Assembly: GCF_032118995.1 (NCBI RefSeq)
Contig: NC_092667.1
Location: 1,790,931-1,854,930 of the forward strand
Source: Asterias amurensis
Lineage: Eukaryota > Echinodermata > Asteroidea > Forcipulatida > Asteriidae
Direction: 5' to 3'
DNA length: 64,000 bases
Shown: one piece after another, positions 10,242-21,739 of the stretch
How the letters are laid out: the number at the start of each line of letters is the position of its first letter
Numbering within the stretch: the stretch's first letter is position 1
Made by a program: the position numbers and the translations under genes
The notes under the pieces: model-generated
Told to the model about the DNA's origin: nothing
The model's database searches: none
What the model saw: the letters and a program-made list of their open reading frames with translations, nothing else

Positions 10242-11584
10242 TTAGTAGTCAGCTCAGAATATTGATCAACATGAGCTACGTGTGCTCGTACTGGACGCTG
10301 ACAGATTAAAGTGCCCGTTAAGTCACAAGGAATATCATTCCAGCCTGCAGCCCAGCCTACAGCGCAATCTTCGTTGCCGCCGTCATTATTTGGCTCACTA
10401 TCCTTCCATCTCGCGTCCTGCACGTCAATAGTACCTTCACCATCCAAACACACCCAAGTACCTGGAACAAAGTCAATCAGAAACAAAAAAGTCTCATTTC
10501 ATCAATCTTCATTGTCCTTATCATTTTGCCCATATTCAGCCCATATCTCTTCCTGCTGCACGTCAATAGTACCTTCACCATCCAAACACCCCCAGGTACC
10601 TGAACAAAGTCAATCAGAAACAAAAAGTCTGATAACATAATGTTTGGAGCGGGATGGTAATGCTTACTACTCTCTTAATATAAAAGAGTGAACAAACACT
10701 TGTTTTGTCCGCCATACCACTCGTGCAAAGAGCCATATGGCGGACAACTCTTTAAGAGTGAAAGACGGGGACTTTCAACACGATTAAGAGTGAAGTTTGT
10801 TCCAGTTTCATTCAAAAGGAGTGACACAGATTGACTTTCACTGATCACTCCCCCAAAAGAGCGAAACTCGGACATTAAGAGAGCACTAATACAATCTCAA
10901 GAGAACAAAAATAACTCGGCATGGCCCAATTTCAAAGAGCTAAAATATCCATGTGCAAAACTATGGTTGCGCTTATTACACCACAAATTTTAAGCAATAT
11001 TGTTTCCTGCTCGAGCAGTTCCATGAAATCGGGCCCAGAATGACATGGTAAGTTGTTCTGATGACATCTGGACTGACTCAGGTAGAGAACCAACTTTTTA
11101 CACACCGCTGCACTTAAGAACTCCCTACCTGTATCTTGTTTTCCACAAACTCTGTTACAGTTCAAGAGGAACGTCATCAGACATTTCCTATTAATTAAGA
11201 TTGTTCCCTTATTTTATTATCAACTTTGCATAAAATAAAACTAATTATGAGGACTACATTGAACATCATTTCTAGTTGTGCATTACATGTAATATACGAA
11301 CCTTCAACGTTAACGTCGTTGCAACCAATCCAGAAATTGCAACTGCACATGTTGAGGATGTGTTGTAACTCTTCTTCAGATTGAGGGACAACCATCACCC
11401 CACCCATCTCAACACAAATCTGCTTGCCCTCTTCCCATGGAACTTCGGCACCATGCATCTTGTAGCATTTGTCTCGCCACTGGCTCCAAAAAGGAGGGCA
11501 TGGCTTCCAACACTGCCCGTTTACAGCAGCGTAGTCTGCCATCATAAATACACCAACAACACCCAGCAGTTTGCTAGCCAACAT
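10223..11584 (-). CDS. Secreted C-type lectin B, two exons, EPN type
   Basis: Exon 1 is 11302-11584 and exon 2 is 10223-10461, phase-1 intron of 840 bp (donor GTTCGT, acceptor TTCCAG). An upstream ATG at 11594-11596 is followed by TGA two codons later, so the MLASK methionine is the start. Signal peptide, then CW..CPPFWSQWRDKCYK, KQICVEMGG, FWIGCND, TWVCLDGEGTID, SEPNNDGGNEDC, a canonical WND and LICQRP. EPN plus WND is the classic mannose-type calcium site. The C terminus is unusual: a one-base insertion relative to lectins A and D skips the ancestral TAG and adds 19 residues, ending in an adjacent repeat. Expected to be a secreted mannose/fucose-type lectin. Confidence 0.9.
10502..10599 (-). 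pseudogene. Extra truncated 3' exon in lectin B intron
   Basis: A partial tandem duplicate of lectin B exon 2 with its upstream intron. It keeps the acceptor (TTGTTCAG then GTACC) and the phase, and reads TWGCLDGEGTIDVQQ, then diverges to a TGA at 10502-10504. If spliced to exon 1 it would give a short lectin lacking the sugar-binding loop and the last cysteines. Expression is unknown; decay or an alternative exon are both possible. Confidence 0.65.
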
Positions 11585-11780
11585 TTTTCAGACCATCTCT
11601 TGACAAATTGAAATTGCTGCCAGGTTTTATAACCAAGAAGGTGTAACCTTCACAGAACGGAACCGTGCCAATTAAGATCCTCAATTTGCCAATAAAACAC
11701 GGCTCATTGGGTCACAAAGAAAAGGCGCAACGAGTTCTCAAGCAACAATTATTCAACCCAAATTTATTATAGAATTTGAA
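11585..11780 (-). promoter_or_regulatory. Promoter of lectin B, uninterrupted
   Basis: Minus-strand TTATAAAA at about 11625-11632 is a good TATA box about 41 bp before the ATG. Further upstream come CCTTCTTGG, AAGGTTGC-type sequence, CACGGTTCCGTTC, then the block with ATTGG (11691-11697) and GTGACCCAATGAGCC, where the AP-1-like core is mutated to TGGGTCA on the plus strand. This copy shows the ancestral order: core promoter directly followed by the upstream block. Confidence 0.65.
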
Positions 11781-11935
11781 GGACAAAAACTACACTAAAT
11801 TTTGAGCTGTGCATATTACATGTGTAAGCTGCTGGCATGGTAAGAAATTAAGATGAGAAGAAAATTCAAATTTTGTTGCAAAATGTTTTCTCAAAGACTG
11901 AAGATGTTGGCCCTGAGTCTGAGTGCACACTTAGT

Positions 11936-11979
11936 ATATGCCACTTAAAAATACTTTGAAGTATTTTTAAGTGGCATAT
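11936..11979. other. Perfect 21-bp-arm palindrome
   Basis: ATATGCCACTTAAAAATACT plus T, a 2-base spacer TG, then the exact reverse complement. It lies about 300 bp upstream of the lectin B TATA box, between lectin genes. No similar copy seen in the window. Confidence 0.9.
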
Positions 11980-12413
11980 TTCTTCTGTGTTTTGTAATTT
12001 ATTTGTAAAATTATGTTGCTTTACCCAAAAGTGCAAGACTCCCCACGAACAATTAATAAATAAATAAGTACAAATCATTTATAAAAGCTGAGTTTACATA
12101 CATGGTAGGAATATAACACACACTTGTGTATTCTTCCCCTCATCGGGTAATCTTCTCACTGACCCACAGTACAGTTTGACCCTTTTTATCACCCAGTGCT
12201 CTCTATATAAATGTGAATATGTAAAATAGAATCTAAAATTGTATAATGATGTCCGGTAGTTTTCTCAGCTACAGCTTTGTTGAAGAAATCTGCATATGTT
12301 GGCTGGAAGAATAGCTTACATGTATGTAATACACACCAACTCTCCCCTGGTGAGTGTTCTTATACTTGGCTTTTGGTGAATTACTCATACTTTCCTTTGT
12401 GTTGTGAATTAAA

Positions 12414-12666
12414 GGGTGCGTTCGATTAGCTTCCCTGGGTCTACCCCGCGGTGCTCACTCGGGTGAGCCCCTGACAAGAGCTAAACGAACGATCACTCAC
12501 GGCTCTCGTAGTGACGTCATGCACCTGGGGCCAGCCCCCAAGTGACCCATGCCACAAGCAGGGCACTGGGGGCTGACCCGGGTGAGCCCCTGGAATGACG
12601 TCAATGCTATTCGAACGCACCGGGGGCAGACCGGGGTCGACCCAGGGAAGCTAAACGAACGCACCC
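12414..12666. mobile_element. 253-bp MITE with GGGTGCGTTCG ends
   Basis: Terminal inverted repeats of about 35 bp: GGGTGCGTTCGATTAGCTTC, CCTGGGTC at the left and their complement at the right with few changes. GC-rich interior. No clear target duplication. Confidence 0.8.
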
Positions 12667-13595
12667 ACTCACACTTCCTCAGTGTGGTGAATTGCACACA
12701 CTAACTCTCCCTCAGTTGCTCACACTTTCCCCTGTGTTTGCGTGGTGAGTTGCTCATATTTTCCCTTGTAACTTATCAAGCTTATAAACTGAAACTTGTC
12801 AAAGGCTTAGTCTTTCGTTGATATTGACAGTTCTTTCAATTAAAAAGGATTGCTTTACTCATTGATATATGTATTTGCTGATTAAAAAAAAAGGTTTTTA
12901 CTTCGAATGATAAATGTATTTTAAAGTAAGGTAAAAACCTCACAAAATGCTCATTTTTTTGTATTTTTCAGCTCATTTGTGCAAAGAGTCAGTTGTGCAA
13001 ACACCTGTGCCTGTCGGTGGACCCCTAAAATAAGCTGCCTGGAACAAGCGGTGGTCATGCTGACCCTGATGCAATAGAAGGTATCTTTTGTTCATTGAAA
13101 TTCTTTTAGATGCACCATGTTTTTTTAATTTAAAAATTCAAGACACAGAAATAACGTTTATAAAGTTTCTGATGATAAAACATTCGGGCCGAACACGTTG
13201 CGTGACTTCACCCCGTCGCAGCAACGAAGATACAAGACTCACGTAATAAGAACTGACATGTGGGTACGGTTGTGTGGACCGCTGTGATGATGTCATCTGT
13301 TGACTATTGCCGTGATGAAAGCATAGCTCATCAGTGACCGAGGATTGTCACAGGTTCAATATAAACCAATTGCACCTGGTTTTTGTACACGAAATGAGAA
13401 CTATGGGCAAGGGTTAAGGATGAACTGTTTTAATTTGTGATCAAATTCATCAATACAGCTCGAGACAGATCAGAAAAAGTCCCTACTTTGCTTGTATCAC
13501 CCGAGATTAAAATTCTATCGACAAAAGACATGTTTTTCCCCTTGAAGATTCTTGATTATCCTGCATGAACTGCTCTAAAACTAATTTAAAGTCTT
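12667..13595. other. No supported gene
   Basis: A possible acceptor at about 12971 and GTATCT donor at 13081 enclose a stretch with stops in the best frame. A CpG-richer patch lies at 13180-13330. Nothing else recognised. Confidence 0.35.
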
Positions 13596-13926
13596 TTAAA
13601 GGCAGTGGAATTACTCAAAATAATTATTTAGCATAACAACTTATTTGAACAAGTAATGGAGAGCTGTTGGTATAAAACATTGATAGAAACGGCTCCTTCT
13701 GAACTACGTAGTTTTTGAGAAAGAAGTAATTTTCGAGACCTCAAAATTTGATTTCGAGACCTCAAAATTTGATTATGAGGTCTTGTCAAGCATCTTAAAC
13801 ATCTCGCAACTTTGACAACCAATTGAGCTCAAATTTTCACAGGTTTGTTATTTTATGCTTATGTTGAGATACACCAAGAGAGAAGACTGGTCTTTGACAA
13901 TTCCCAATAGTGTCCAGTGTCTTTAA
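13596..13926. mobile_element. MITE family A copy
   Basis: TTAA at both ends, TTAAAGGCAGTGGAATTACT at the left and AGTGTCCAGTGTCTTTAA at the right; 331 bp, diverged. Confidence 0.8.
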
Positions 13927-15467
13927 CTAAATTCATGTGTGAAGATTGATACAAACGTTTCTTTCATTGTACCAGTGAACTGTAGAAGTCCGAATGTGGG
14001 AACTTCACATCGGTCTTTGTTTGCAAGGTGAGATTGATTGGACATGCTTTCTTTGTTATTGTATTTATTGGGCCCAAGTTTTACATTATCATATTCATTT
14101 GTTATATTAAAATATTAAGATATATTCAATAGGAAACTTTAGACTATCTGCCAATCACCAAGAGGGCGCTCTTCACCAGGTAATGTCAACAACTTAGGAA
14201 TAGGAGAAGCATGAGTGACGGTCACTGACAGCAATTACCTTGTGTTTTGCGTGTTTTTGATTTTGTATTTAGATTTAGCCAAACTGTGTTTTGTTTTTCA
14301 TAACACAATGCCAGCTTAAACCAAACTGTTCTGGAACAGGACGTACTGGACACGAGTTCCCCAAGGATAACAAGCGGTGTGCATGAGTTTTTGGGAGTGT
14401 TTCTTCTAGGGTAACTAGCAAAAATTCCAAAATGCTGACCTACCAAAAATTGAGAAGAAATCTGAAGTTTAGTTGTATGACAATGTATGTGATTTATTTT
14501 TCAAGAGGCTGAGAGACTTCTAAATATTTTTTGAGTATTTTTGAATTTTTAGCATTTACCATTGTTTGCTTTAGGAGTTGTGCACCCTTACCTGGTAGGT
14601 CTGCTGCCCTCTAGTGGCAGAGCTTTCAAAAAAGTCTCCCAGGATACTACTACTGCAGTGTTTATATATATATACAAACCTAAACAGAAAGGGTGCATAC
14701 ATTTAAAACTTAATAATGGTTTGTGGCGGCATTCCAACAAAACATTTTTTAAGAGACCAATGACGGAATTAATGCATGGCAGTTATATCAGTCCGTACAG
14801 AAAAAGAACCCAAAGAATACACTCATTTTTAATTTCAATGTCATGGTATGCCATGTAATGATGCATTTGAGTGGAGAAAACCATTTAAACCTATGTTTAA
14901 CACCTTGACCTTTGACATACATTATGTAAAGGTAATCGAGTATGCAAATATGTTTTTTATATTCTCAAGGTCAGGTTTCTATTCACCTCTAATACAATTT
15001 TTGTCCTAAAAATGAATAGTTTTAGAGAGAATTGACCTCAAAATTTGATAATTACCACCCATCGTAATTTGCAAACTAGGTCACTTCTGGATTGAAACCT
15101 TTGTTCCATTTTGGATTAACCACAATAACTACCCAATAAACAAGAATCAACACTAAAACAAACTTTTGCAACTTGTGAGACTCAACATAAAAACATGTCT
15201 AAATCTGGTTCTCTATTTCAGACAGATATATTTCAAGGGATGTTTTCTACAAGGCCTATATCATGACCATTAGACCGTTTAAGTTTTATGAACTCTGAGA
15301 CCTTTAGACGAGTTTTGTTCTGACCAACTCTGTAGTGTTCCTTGAACAAGTACAAATAAGTGGCTTGGTGTTTTTTTTTAGAAAGATTACCATGAGGAGA
15401 TGTACCTGCCTATTTACCTCATAACAAGAATAGTTTGCTCAGAACATTGAGCAACATTTCAGATGAT
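13927..15467. other. Intergenic space between lectins B and C
   Basis: No supported gene. Contains short pieces with ACCTGGTAGGTCTGCTGCC (14590-14610) related to the 42201-42352 MITE. Confidence 0.4.
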
Positions 15468-18128
15468 CTATAGTGTTGGTGATGTTGATACCGGACGCTG
15501 ACAGATTAACTTGCGACGATTAAAACATTTAAAATCGTACCAGCCTGAAGTATGGCCTACTGCACAATCTTCGTCGCCACCGTCACTGTTTGGCTCATTG
15601 GTAGCCCATTTCTCGTCCTGTTCGTCAATAGTACCTTCACCATCCAGACACAACCAGGTACCTGCAACAAGTAAGGTTAAAGAGCCAATGAAGGATGATC
15701 TCAATATTTCAACTATTACCTTTTTATGGCCAAATAGACATTGAGATACCGGTTAATAACCATTTTACTCTCAAAATTTGCATTTAGTAATAAATTACTC
15801 GAGTCAAAACCACACCCGGCCGCGTGGCTTTTTCAGCCGAGAGTCAAAAACGGCTTATCTATTATAATGACCCCTTGTCGCCAGTGACGATATTCCCCTA
15901 ATTGGGTTTGAACACAGTTCTCCAGCTTTGGCAAACTGAGGGCGCTATTTTCCACATCAAATAGCCGCCACTGACGTCACGATTCCTTTGTCGCGCGGGT
16001 TTATTTGACCCCGCGTTCTTCAGAAATTTAGCTTGTAGCGTTCTGGAGAAAAAACATTTTTACCATGTTTTAACGTGAGGTAAGAGACTCTTTATATTTT
16101 GTGTATGTTTCCTATGGACTCCAGCTATTAGAAAACTGTAATATCTATATATTTGAGATCATCCTTTATTGGCTGTTTAAGATCACCAGACGCAAGCTCT
16201 GGACGTTTCTGATCAGCAGAGTGTGGGTTCGGGAGTCGTGACACTTAACCTCGTCCTTCGGATGGGACGTAAAGCAGTTGGTCCCGTGCGTTGTGTATAT
16301 TGCACGCAAAACACCCCAGTAACACTTATCACTTTATGCCCTGGTGTTTCTGCCTGTGGCTGCTGAATGCGTTGTATTACCTTGTAAACACCCTTATAAC
16401 GTGCTATTATTCTCGGAATTTTTAACTCCAATAACCTACCTTTCTGGAAAAAAATGTTGATACTAAGCTCCTTGAGTACCTTGTTGGTAGATACGTGCGC
16501 TACATGAGACTTTGATATTATAATGTTGAGAGCGGGGTCGTTTGCATTGAAAGTATACACGATGTTTTTGTTCAGGAATTGATTCATATTCTTTTGGTGA
16601 TCGGCAATGGATGGACTTTATTTACTTCACTGGTTTTTGACAGTTACCAAAGGTGTCCAATGCCTTTATTAATCAGGGCTAGAATTATAATATATATGTT
16701 GGATGGTAAGGTCTCCCTCGACCCCATCCCCAAGCACCAATCCCTGATCACGATGTGACCGTAGAGGGCAGCATAGTCGATGTAGCACTTAAAAATAACT
16801 TGCTTTGCAGCTTTTTTATATAGCGGTATGAGTATGAATTTGTTTTAACCTCTGACTGAATGATTTACGTCACTGTTTGGTGAAACTACATATTAATTGC
16901 TATGCCAGCTATTTTTTCTACTAATGGATATGCATTTGGTTGTACTTGTTTTATGCCTCTGTGAGGACGGTCCGGTTTGGATCGAACGCTAAGGCCATCT
17001 ACCCTACTCATTTAAAAAATATATATCTTGTGCGCGATTCTGTTCTTCCGATGTCTTATGTTTACATAGTTTATACTACAAACAGTATCATACTGTAACA
17101 TTTAGCCATGGCAAAATGAAAGTAACATAAATTTAACTCTGCTTTTGGCATAAATTAATTAACAAATCACCTTAAAGGAACACGTTGCCTTGGATCGGAC
17201 GAGTTGGTCTATAAAAAGCGTTTGTAACCGTTTGTTATAAAATGCATATGGTTGGAAAGATTTTTTAAAAGTAGAATGTAATGATCCACACAAGTATCAC
17301 TCAAAGTTGCACGGTTTTCCTTTTACGTCGCGAACTAACACGGTCGGCCGTTTATGGGAGTCAAAAATTTGACTCCCATAAATGGCCGACCGTTATAGTC
17401 GACGAGGTAAAAAGAAAACCACGCAATTTCGAGGCATATTTGTGTAGATTGTATTCTACTTTTACAACATCTTTCTACCCATATGCGTTTTATAACAAAC
17501 GGTTACAGAACGCTTTTAAAAGACCAACTCGACCGATCCAAGGCAACGTGTTGCTTTATGATTTGTTTCCGGTTATCTGCAAAGAGTTTAATAATTTTGC
17601 CCAACCGAAATCGTGCTATCGTGTCATATTCGAACTTATCATGCGAGGAGTGACAACAATTGGTTATCTATAAGCGTCCTTGTCACAATAGCTTTGTTTT
17701 CAGGTGCATTTGTACCAAAAGATTTGACTTCAAAAAAAATTTGTCTGTGTGGCATTTCGCATTGTATTTGCGATTTACGGTAAAGCAAAATAAAGGACTA
17801 TTTATTTTATTTATGACATAATTTCTAGAATTGTGTACGAACCTTCAACTTCAATGTCGGTGCAACCAATCAAGCATTTGTCGCAGCTGAACATGTTGAG
17901 GAGGTGTTGTAACTCTTCTTTGGATTGAGGGACAATCATCACCCCACCCAACTGAACACAAATCTGCTTGCCCTCTTCCCATTTAACGTCGGCATCATGC
18001 ATCTTGTAGCATTTGTCTTGCCACTGGCTCCAAGTAGGAGGGCATGGCTTCCAACACCGCCCGCTTACAGCAGCGTAGTTTGCCATCATAATTATACCAA
18101 CAACACCCAGCAGTTTGCTCTCCAACAT
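15468..18128 (-). CDS. Secreted C-type lectin C, two exons, EPN type
   Basis: Exon 1 is 17843-18128 and exon 2 is 15468-15661, joined by a phase-1 intron of 2,181 bp (donor GTTCGT, acceptor TTGCAG) that contains a SINE and a foldback element. Product about 159 residues: signal peptide MLESKLLGVVGIIMM, then CW..CPPTWSQWQDKCYK, KQICVQLGG, LIGCTD, TWLCLDGEGTID, NEPNSDGGDEDC, WYD and LICQRP, ending STSPTL. EPN predicts mannose-type specificity; WND is changed to WYD, and the WIG motif to LIG. The start is set by the paralogues and the TATA box at about 18168. An in-frame ATG lies four codons upstream. Confidence 0.9.
16178..16535 (+). repeat. SINE copy, degraded, in lectin C intron
   Basis: Same order as the fuller copy at 32640-33056: TTTCTGATCAGCAGAGTGT, GGGTTCG, CTCGTCCTTCGGATGGGACG, GGCTGCTGAATGCG, CCTTGAGTACCTTGTTGGTA, GATACGTGCGCTACAT. 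The tRNA-like head is eroded. Confidence 0.65.
16536..17171. other. No gene seen, lectin C intron
   Basis: AT-rich intron sequence, nothing recognised. Confidence 0.4.
17172..17558. mobile_element. Foldback element, family F, nearly full palindrome
   Basis: Starts TTAAAGGAACACGTTGCCTT and ends with the inverted AAGGCAACGTGTTGC. The inverted arms cover almost all of it, meeting at GGGAGTCAAAAATTTGACTC at about 17356-17375. A second copy lies at 37768-38073. Non-coding although one strand is open for 130 codons. Confidence 0.8.
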
Positions 18129-18330
18129 TTTGCGGATCATCTCTTGGCAAATTGAAATTGCTGCCAGATTTATACCCATAATCAAGAAAGTGCAACCTTC
18201 ACACAACGGAACTTCTGAAATAATTATTGCCAGTTGCCCATAGTTGCCAGTTGCCAATATTGCCAAATTGCCAATAAAAACACAACTCATCCAGTCACAA
18301 AAATAGCACAAATAAGAAGATCTCCATTAA
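18129..18330 (-). promoter_or_regulatory. Promoter of lectin C
   Basis: Minus-strand TATAAAT at about 18168-18174, some 40 bp before the ATG, followed upstream by the conserved lectin block (AAGGTTGCACTTTC, then TTTTTATTGGCAA and GTGACTGGATGAG at 18270-18300). The AP-1-like core has drifted to CCAGTCA on the plus strand. A short tandem duplication (TTGCCAGTTGCCxATA) at 18226-18262 separates the two parts. Confidence 0.6.
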
Positions 18331-19194
18331 CAGTGATACATCAATCAATACAAACTATAATATCAAGTCATAAAATATAAGTAGAATTTTAATACAAAAA
18401 ATTGACGTACTATAATTTTGAGTTGCTGTGGCATTGTAAGACATTGTGATGAGATAAACACAAAGAAAAATCCAGAAATTTACTTGCAAAATGTTTTCTA
18501 TATTAGACTTTAAATTTATTTCAGTGACAGAAGAACAGGGAGTTCTACAACATCAGCGATAAATAAATCAATGAAAACTTTTAAATGTAACAAAATACAT
18601 TTTTTCATGATGTTGAGTTTATGCATATAGCTGCGTCGTAGCACGAAATTTAAGATAATATGAAAATAATGAAATCCAGTGATTTTTACCAGAAAAGGGT
18701 TTTTGCAGGGACTTAATGACTTTTGCCTCTGTGATGTGTTTGTAAAATTGTGTTAATGACACCCAACTGGTTGAGTTTCCCATCACGGAACATCTTTAAG
18801 AACAATTACTGTAAATTTTGAATTTTTCACATGTAATCATTCAGCCTAGTGTGTACGCATCCATATGAATACTACACACTCCTGTACTTTCCTGACAATA
18901 TATCTCATTGACAAGCAATACAGCTTACCCCCCCCCCCCCCCAGAAAAAACTTTCCTTGTCAATGTTGATATGTAAAATGGAATCTAAACTTGTGCAATG
19001 GCGTCAATTTCCCCCTTAAAATGTTCAACTATCAATGTATGGATGTTTTTTTTTGTATTCATAAATATCATGATAATGAACACAGAAGACTGTCATTTTG
19101 CCTTAAACGCAAAAATACAAATTCATTTGTTGTTTTAAATAGATGGAAATTTGCATCGGGAATAAAGAATAATACATTTTGGTAAAGACACTGC
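18331..19194. other. Intergenic, no gene
   Basis: Holds a weak extra copy of lectin-upstream sequence (AACATCAGCGATAAATAAATC at about 18547) and a C run at 18927-18942. No exon recognised. Confidence 0.4.
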
Positions 19195-19345
19195 TATAGA
19201 GTTTCAATGGTTGTTGCTTGTAGGGTCGAATCCCTCCCGAGTATAACAATACATGCCTGTGATTATTTTCACAGAGCTCGGGAAAGTGCTGAGTATACAG
19301 TGCTAACACATCGGTATATGGGTAAAAAATAAAATTAATACTATT
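19195..19345 (+). repeat. SINE copy, head partly lost
   Basis: Matches the 8820-9003 family: GGGTCGAATCCCTCCCGAGT, CGGGAAAGTGCTGAGTATAC, TAACACATCGGTATATGGGT. Confidence 0.6.
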
Positions 19346-19387
19346 TGTTGTTGACAATTTTTCTGTTTGGTGTGATTGTTTGTGCTT

Positions 19388-19766
19388 TGCTAAAGGGAAG
19401 GTACACGTTTGGTAATTACTCAAAACAAATGATAACTTAAAAACTGACTTGGTAACGAGCATTGGAGAGCTGTTGATAGTATAAAACATTGTGGGAAACG
19501 ACTCCCTGTGAAGTAACGTAGTTTTTGAGAAAGAGGTAATTTCTCACTAAAATAATAAAAGACTTCTAGCTAGAAGTCTTTTATTCCTATCTGAAAGCAC
19601 ACAAATTCGTCCAACAAGGGTGTTTTTTCTTTCATAACTTTCTCGCAACTTCGATGACCGATTGAGCCCAAATTTTCACAGGCTTGTTATTTTATGCTTA
19701 TGATGGGATACACCAAGTGAGAACACTGGTCTTTGACAAGTACCTAACGTGTACAGTGCCTTTAAA
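19388..19766. mobile_element. MITE family A, variant with GTACACG ends
   Basis: AAGGTACACGTTTGGTAATT at the left and ACCTAACGTGTACAGTGCC then TTTAAA at the right, with the family A interior (TCTCGCAACTTCGATGACCG). Confidence 0.65.
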
Positions 19767-20094
19767 TTAAGTCTGTTAAAATGGGTCATATGGACGAAAT
19801 TAAGTCATTGGTCACCATTTTCCCATTGGTTTTAGCGTTTGTCTTTGTAACAAAAATTTAAAAGAATTGACGGTGAACTATGGTTGAATTTTTGCAAGCT
19901 ATATTATTCTCCTGACATATATGCATTGACGTCACTTACGCCACCCAATGAGCGACCTTCTTTTGACCCTTCAAGTGACGTCATGTGCACAATGTCTATT
20001 AAATTATTAGGAAACTTACATAATATGCAAGATTTTCCGCATTAATAATTGTATAAAAAAAAACTCTGCGGCAAAATCATCTCCCCTTTCTCGC

Positions 20095-20300
20095 CCGTCA
20101 TAATATACCACCAGCAGTTTGCTTGCAAAATTCGTAGACCATCTCTAAACAAACTGAAATTGTTGCCAGATATAACAAGAACCAAGAAGGTGCAACCTTC
20201 ACAGAACGGAACCGTGCCAAGATCCTTCGTTTGCAAATAAAAACACGGCTCATTGAGTCACAAAGAAACAGCGCAACGTGGAGTTTTCCAATAACAACGA
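20095..20300 (-). pseudogene. Relic of a fifth lectin gene start and promoter
   Basis: Plus-strand CCAGCAGTTTGCTTGC, GACCATCTCT, TTGCCAGATATAAC, GGTGCAACCTTCACAGAACG and CATTGAGTCACAAAG reproduce, in order, the signal-peptide start, TATA region and upstream block of the lectin genes. The start codon is lost and coding similarity ends after about 10 codons. The AP-1-like TGAGTCA is intact here. It lies between lectins C and D, so it is probably a dead array member. Confidence 0.7.
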
Positions 20301-20556
20301 TAATTCAACCAAATTATTATAATATAATTATTATAAAATTGAGTTGTGCATATTAAGCAGAAAATACTGCTTTACAAAATACTGCTTTAAACACATTCAG
20401 ATGGGCACCAGTTGCCACAATGTAAACTTTAGCGATTTTTGGTTGATAACCTGTTTCTGTTCAGCAATACTTTTCTGTGCTTAGCAAGTTTCTTGTGCTT
20501 TCATGGCTTTATGAAATTGGGCCCAGGAAGTCGGTCGGTTAGCTTTGGAAGCGCTT

Positions 20557-20779
20557 GGCCCAATTTCATGGCTCTGCTCTGGAATCATGGAATTCCGTGC
20601 TTACGTCAAGCGTATATCACGGTTTAGCAGGGAATTTGGGGTTGTGCGCATGCGTACTCCCCGTTATAGGCATTCTACGCATACACGGCTAGTGTAGAAA
20701 TTCGGCGCTTGCACGTAAGCGGAGAATTGTGATCGATAGCGCAGAATTCGGCGGTAAGCAGAGCCATGAAATTGGGCCC
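20557..20779. mobile_element. MITE family D copy
   Basis: GGCCCAATTTCATGGCTCTG at the left and CAGAGCCATGAAATTGGGCC at the right; interior rich in CTTACG/CGTAAG. About 223 bp. Confidence 0.7.
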
Positions 20780-21376
20780 CGTTGGCCGATTTCACAAAGC
20801 AATAAAATTCATCGCAAGTCAAACTTTCAGTATCACCATAGTGATTTGTATTGTGACATCACACTTTACTTAGCAACTAAGATTGATTTGCAGTTACGAT
20901 CCATCTCGGATCTTTGTGAAATCGGCCTACGTCTCATTCAATTCGGTATTCTCCACACTGTGGATATTGGCATAAAGATGAATTGCAATACGCGTCATTG
21001 ACGGCTCTTTGATGTAAAACAATGGAGAAGTGTACGCGTGTACGCACTACGCACGACTCTCAGCCAATGATATCTCGTCACGCGTGCACATTTTATCAAA
21101 GATGGCGGACAATGACATCTATTGCAATCCATCTATTGCTGCAAACGCAAGACGTATACAAACTCGCTATATTTATGATATTGTGTTTTTTTCTGCCGAT
21201 AGAAGTCACACAGCATAAATTGGGGTGTTAAAAATGTACACCATGGGTGTTAACGCATATAGATACTCAAGAGAGAATCAAAATGATTGTGCTAAAATAA
21301 CACCATTGTAATTATGATGGCAGAAATTAGTGTAATTCTAACACAATATAGTGTTATTTAACACCTTATGGTGTAA

Positions 21377-21580
21377 TAGATGTTAAACTTGCATCTTGGA
21401 TAAAGAATATTAATTTTGGTTTTTTACCCATACACCGATGTGTGTTAGCACTGTATACTCAGTACTTTCTCGAGTCCTGTGAAAAAATATCACAGGCATT
21501 TTTTTCACAGGACTCGGGAAAGTACTGAGTATACAGTGCTAACACACATCGGTGTATGGGTAAAAACCAAAATTAATATA
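21377..21580. mobile_element. Head-to-head SINE palindrome with 13-bp flanking repeats
   Basis: Two inverted arms of about 80 bp (21408-21486 and 21500-21579), each the SINE body (CACCGATGTGTGTTAGCACT, ACTCAGTACTTTC, CAGGACTCG-like). The whole is flanked by the direct repeat CCTTATGGTGTAA at 21364-21376 and 21581-21593. Confidence 0.8.
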
Positions 21581-21739
21581 CCTTATGGTGTAAGTTTTGA
21601 ATTCCTTTTTTGTTTTTGAAAGCAAGCTGGGTTTTTTTTGTGTTTTTTAAGTGCAAACAATAGGCGTAACGTATGTGACGTCATTGGAGAAGAGCGTCCT
21701 CAAGTTGAAGGATCGGGGTTGGTTAGGGATGAATTTTTA

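Noticed and set aside
12971-13080. Possible exon between lectin genes
   Set aside because: It has an acceptor-like TTTTTCAG and a donor-like GTATCT, but the best frame contains stops and no family is recognised.
13987-14028. Possible short exon ending GCAAG before GTGAGA
   Set aside because: Only about 40 bp, no partner exon and no similarity; chance splice-like borders are expected at this length.
17281-17673. 130-codon open frame
   Set aside because: It lies across the palindromic family F element and has no signal, domain or codon bias.
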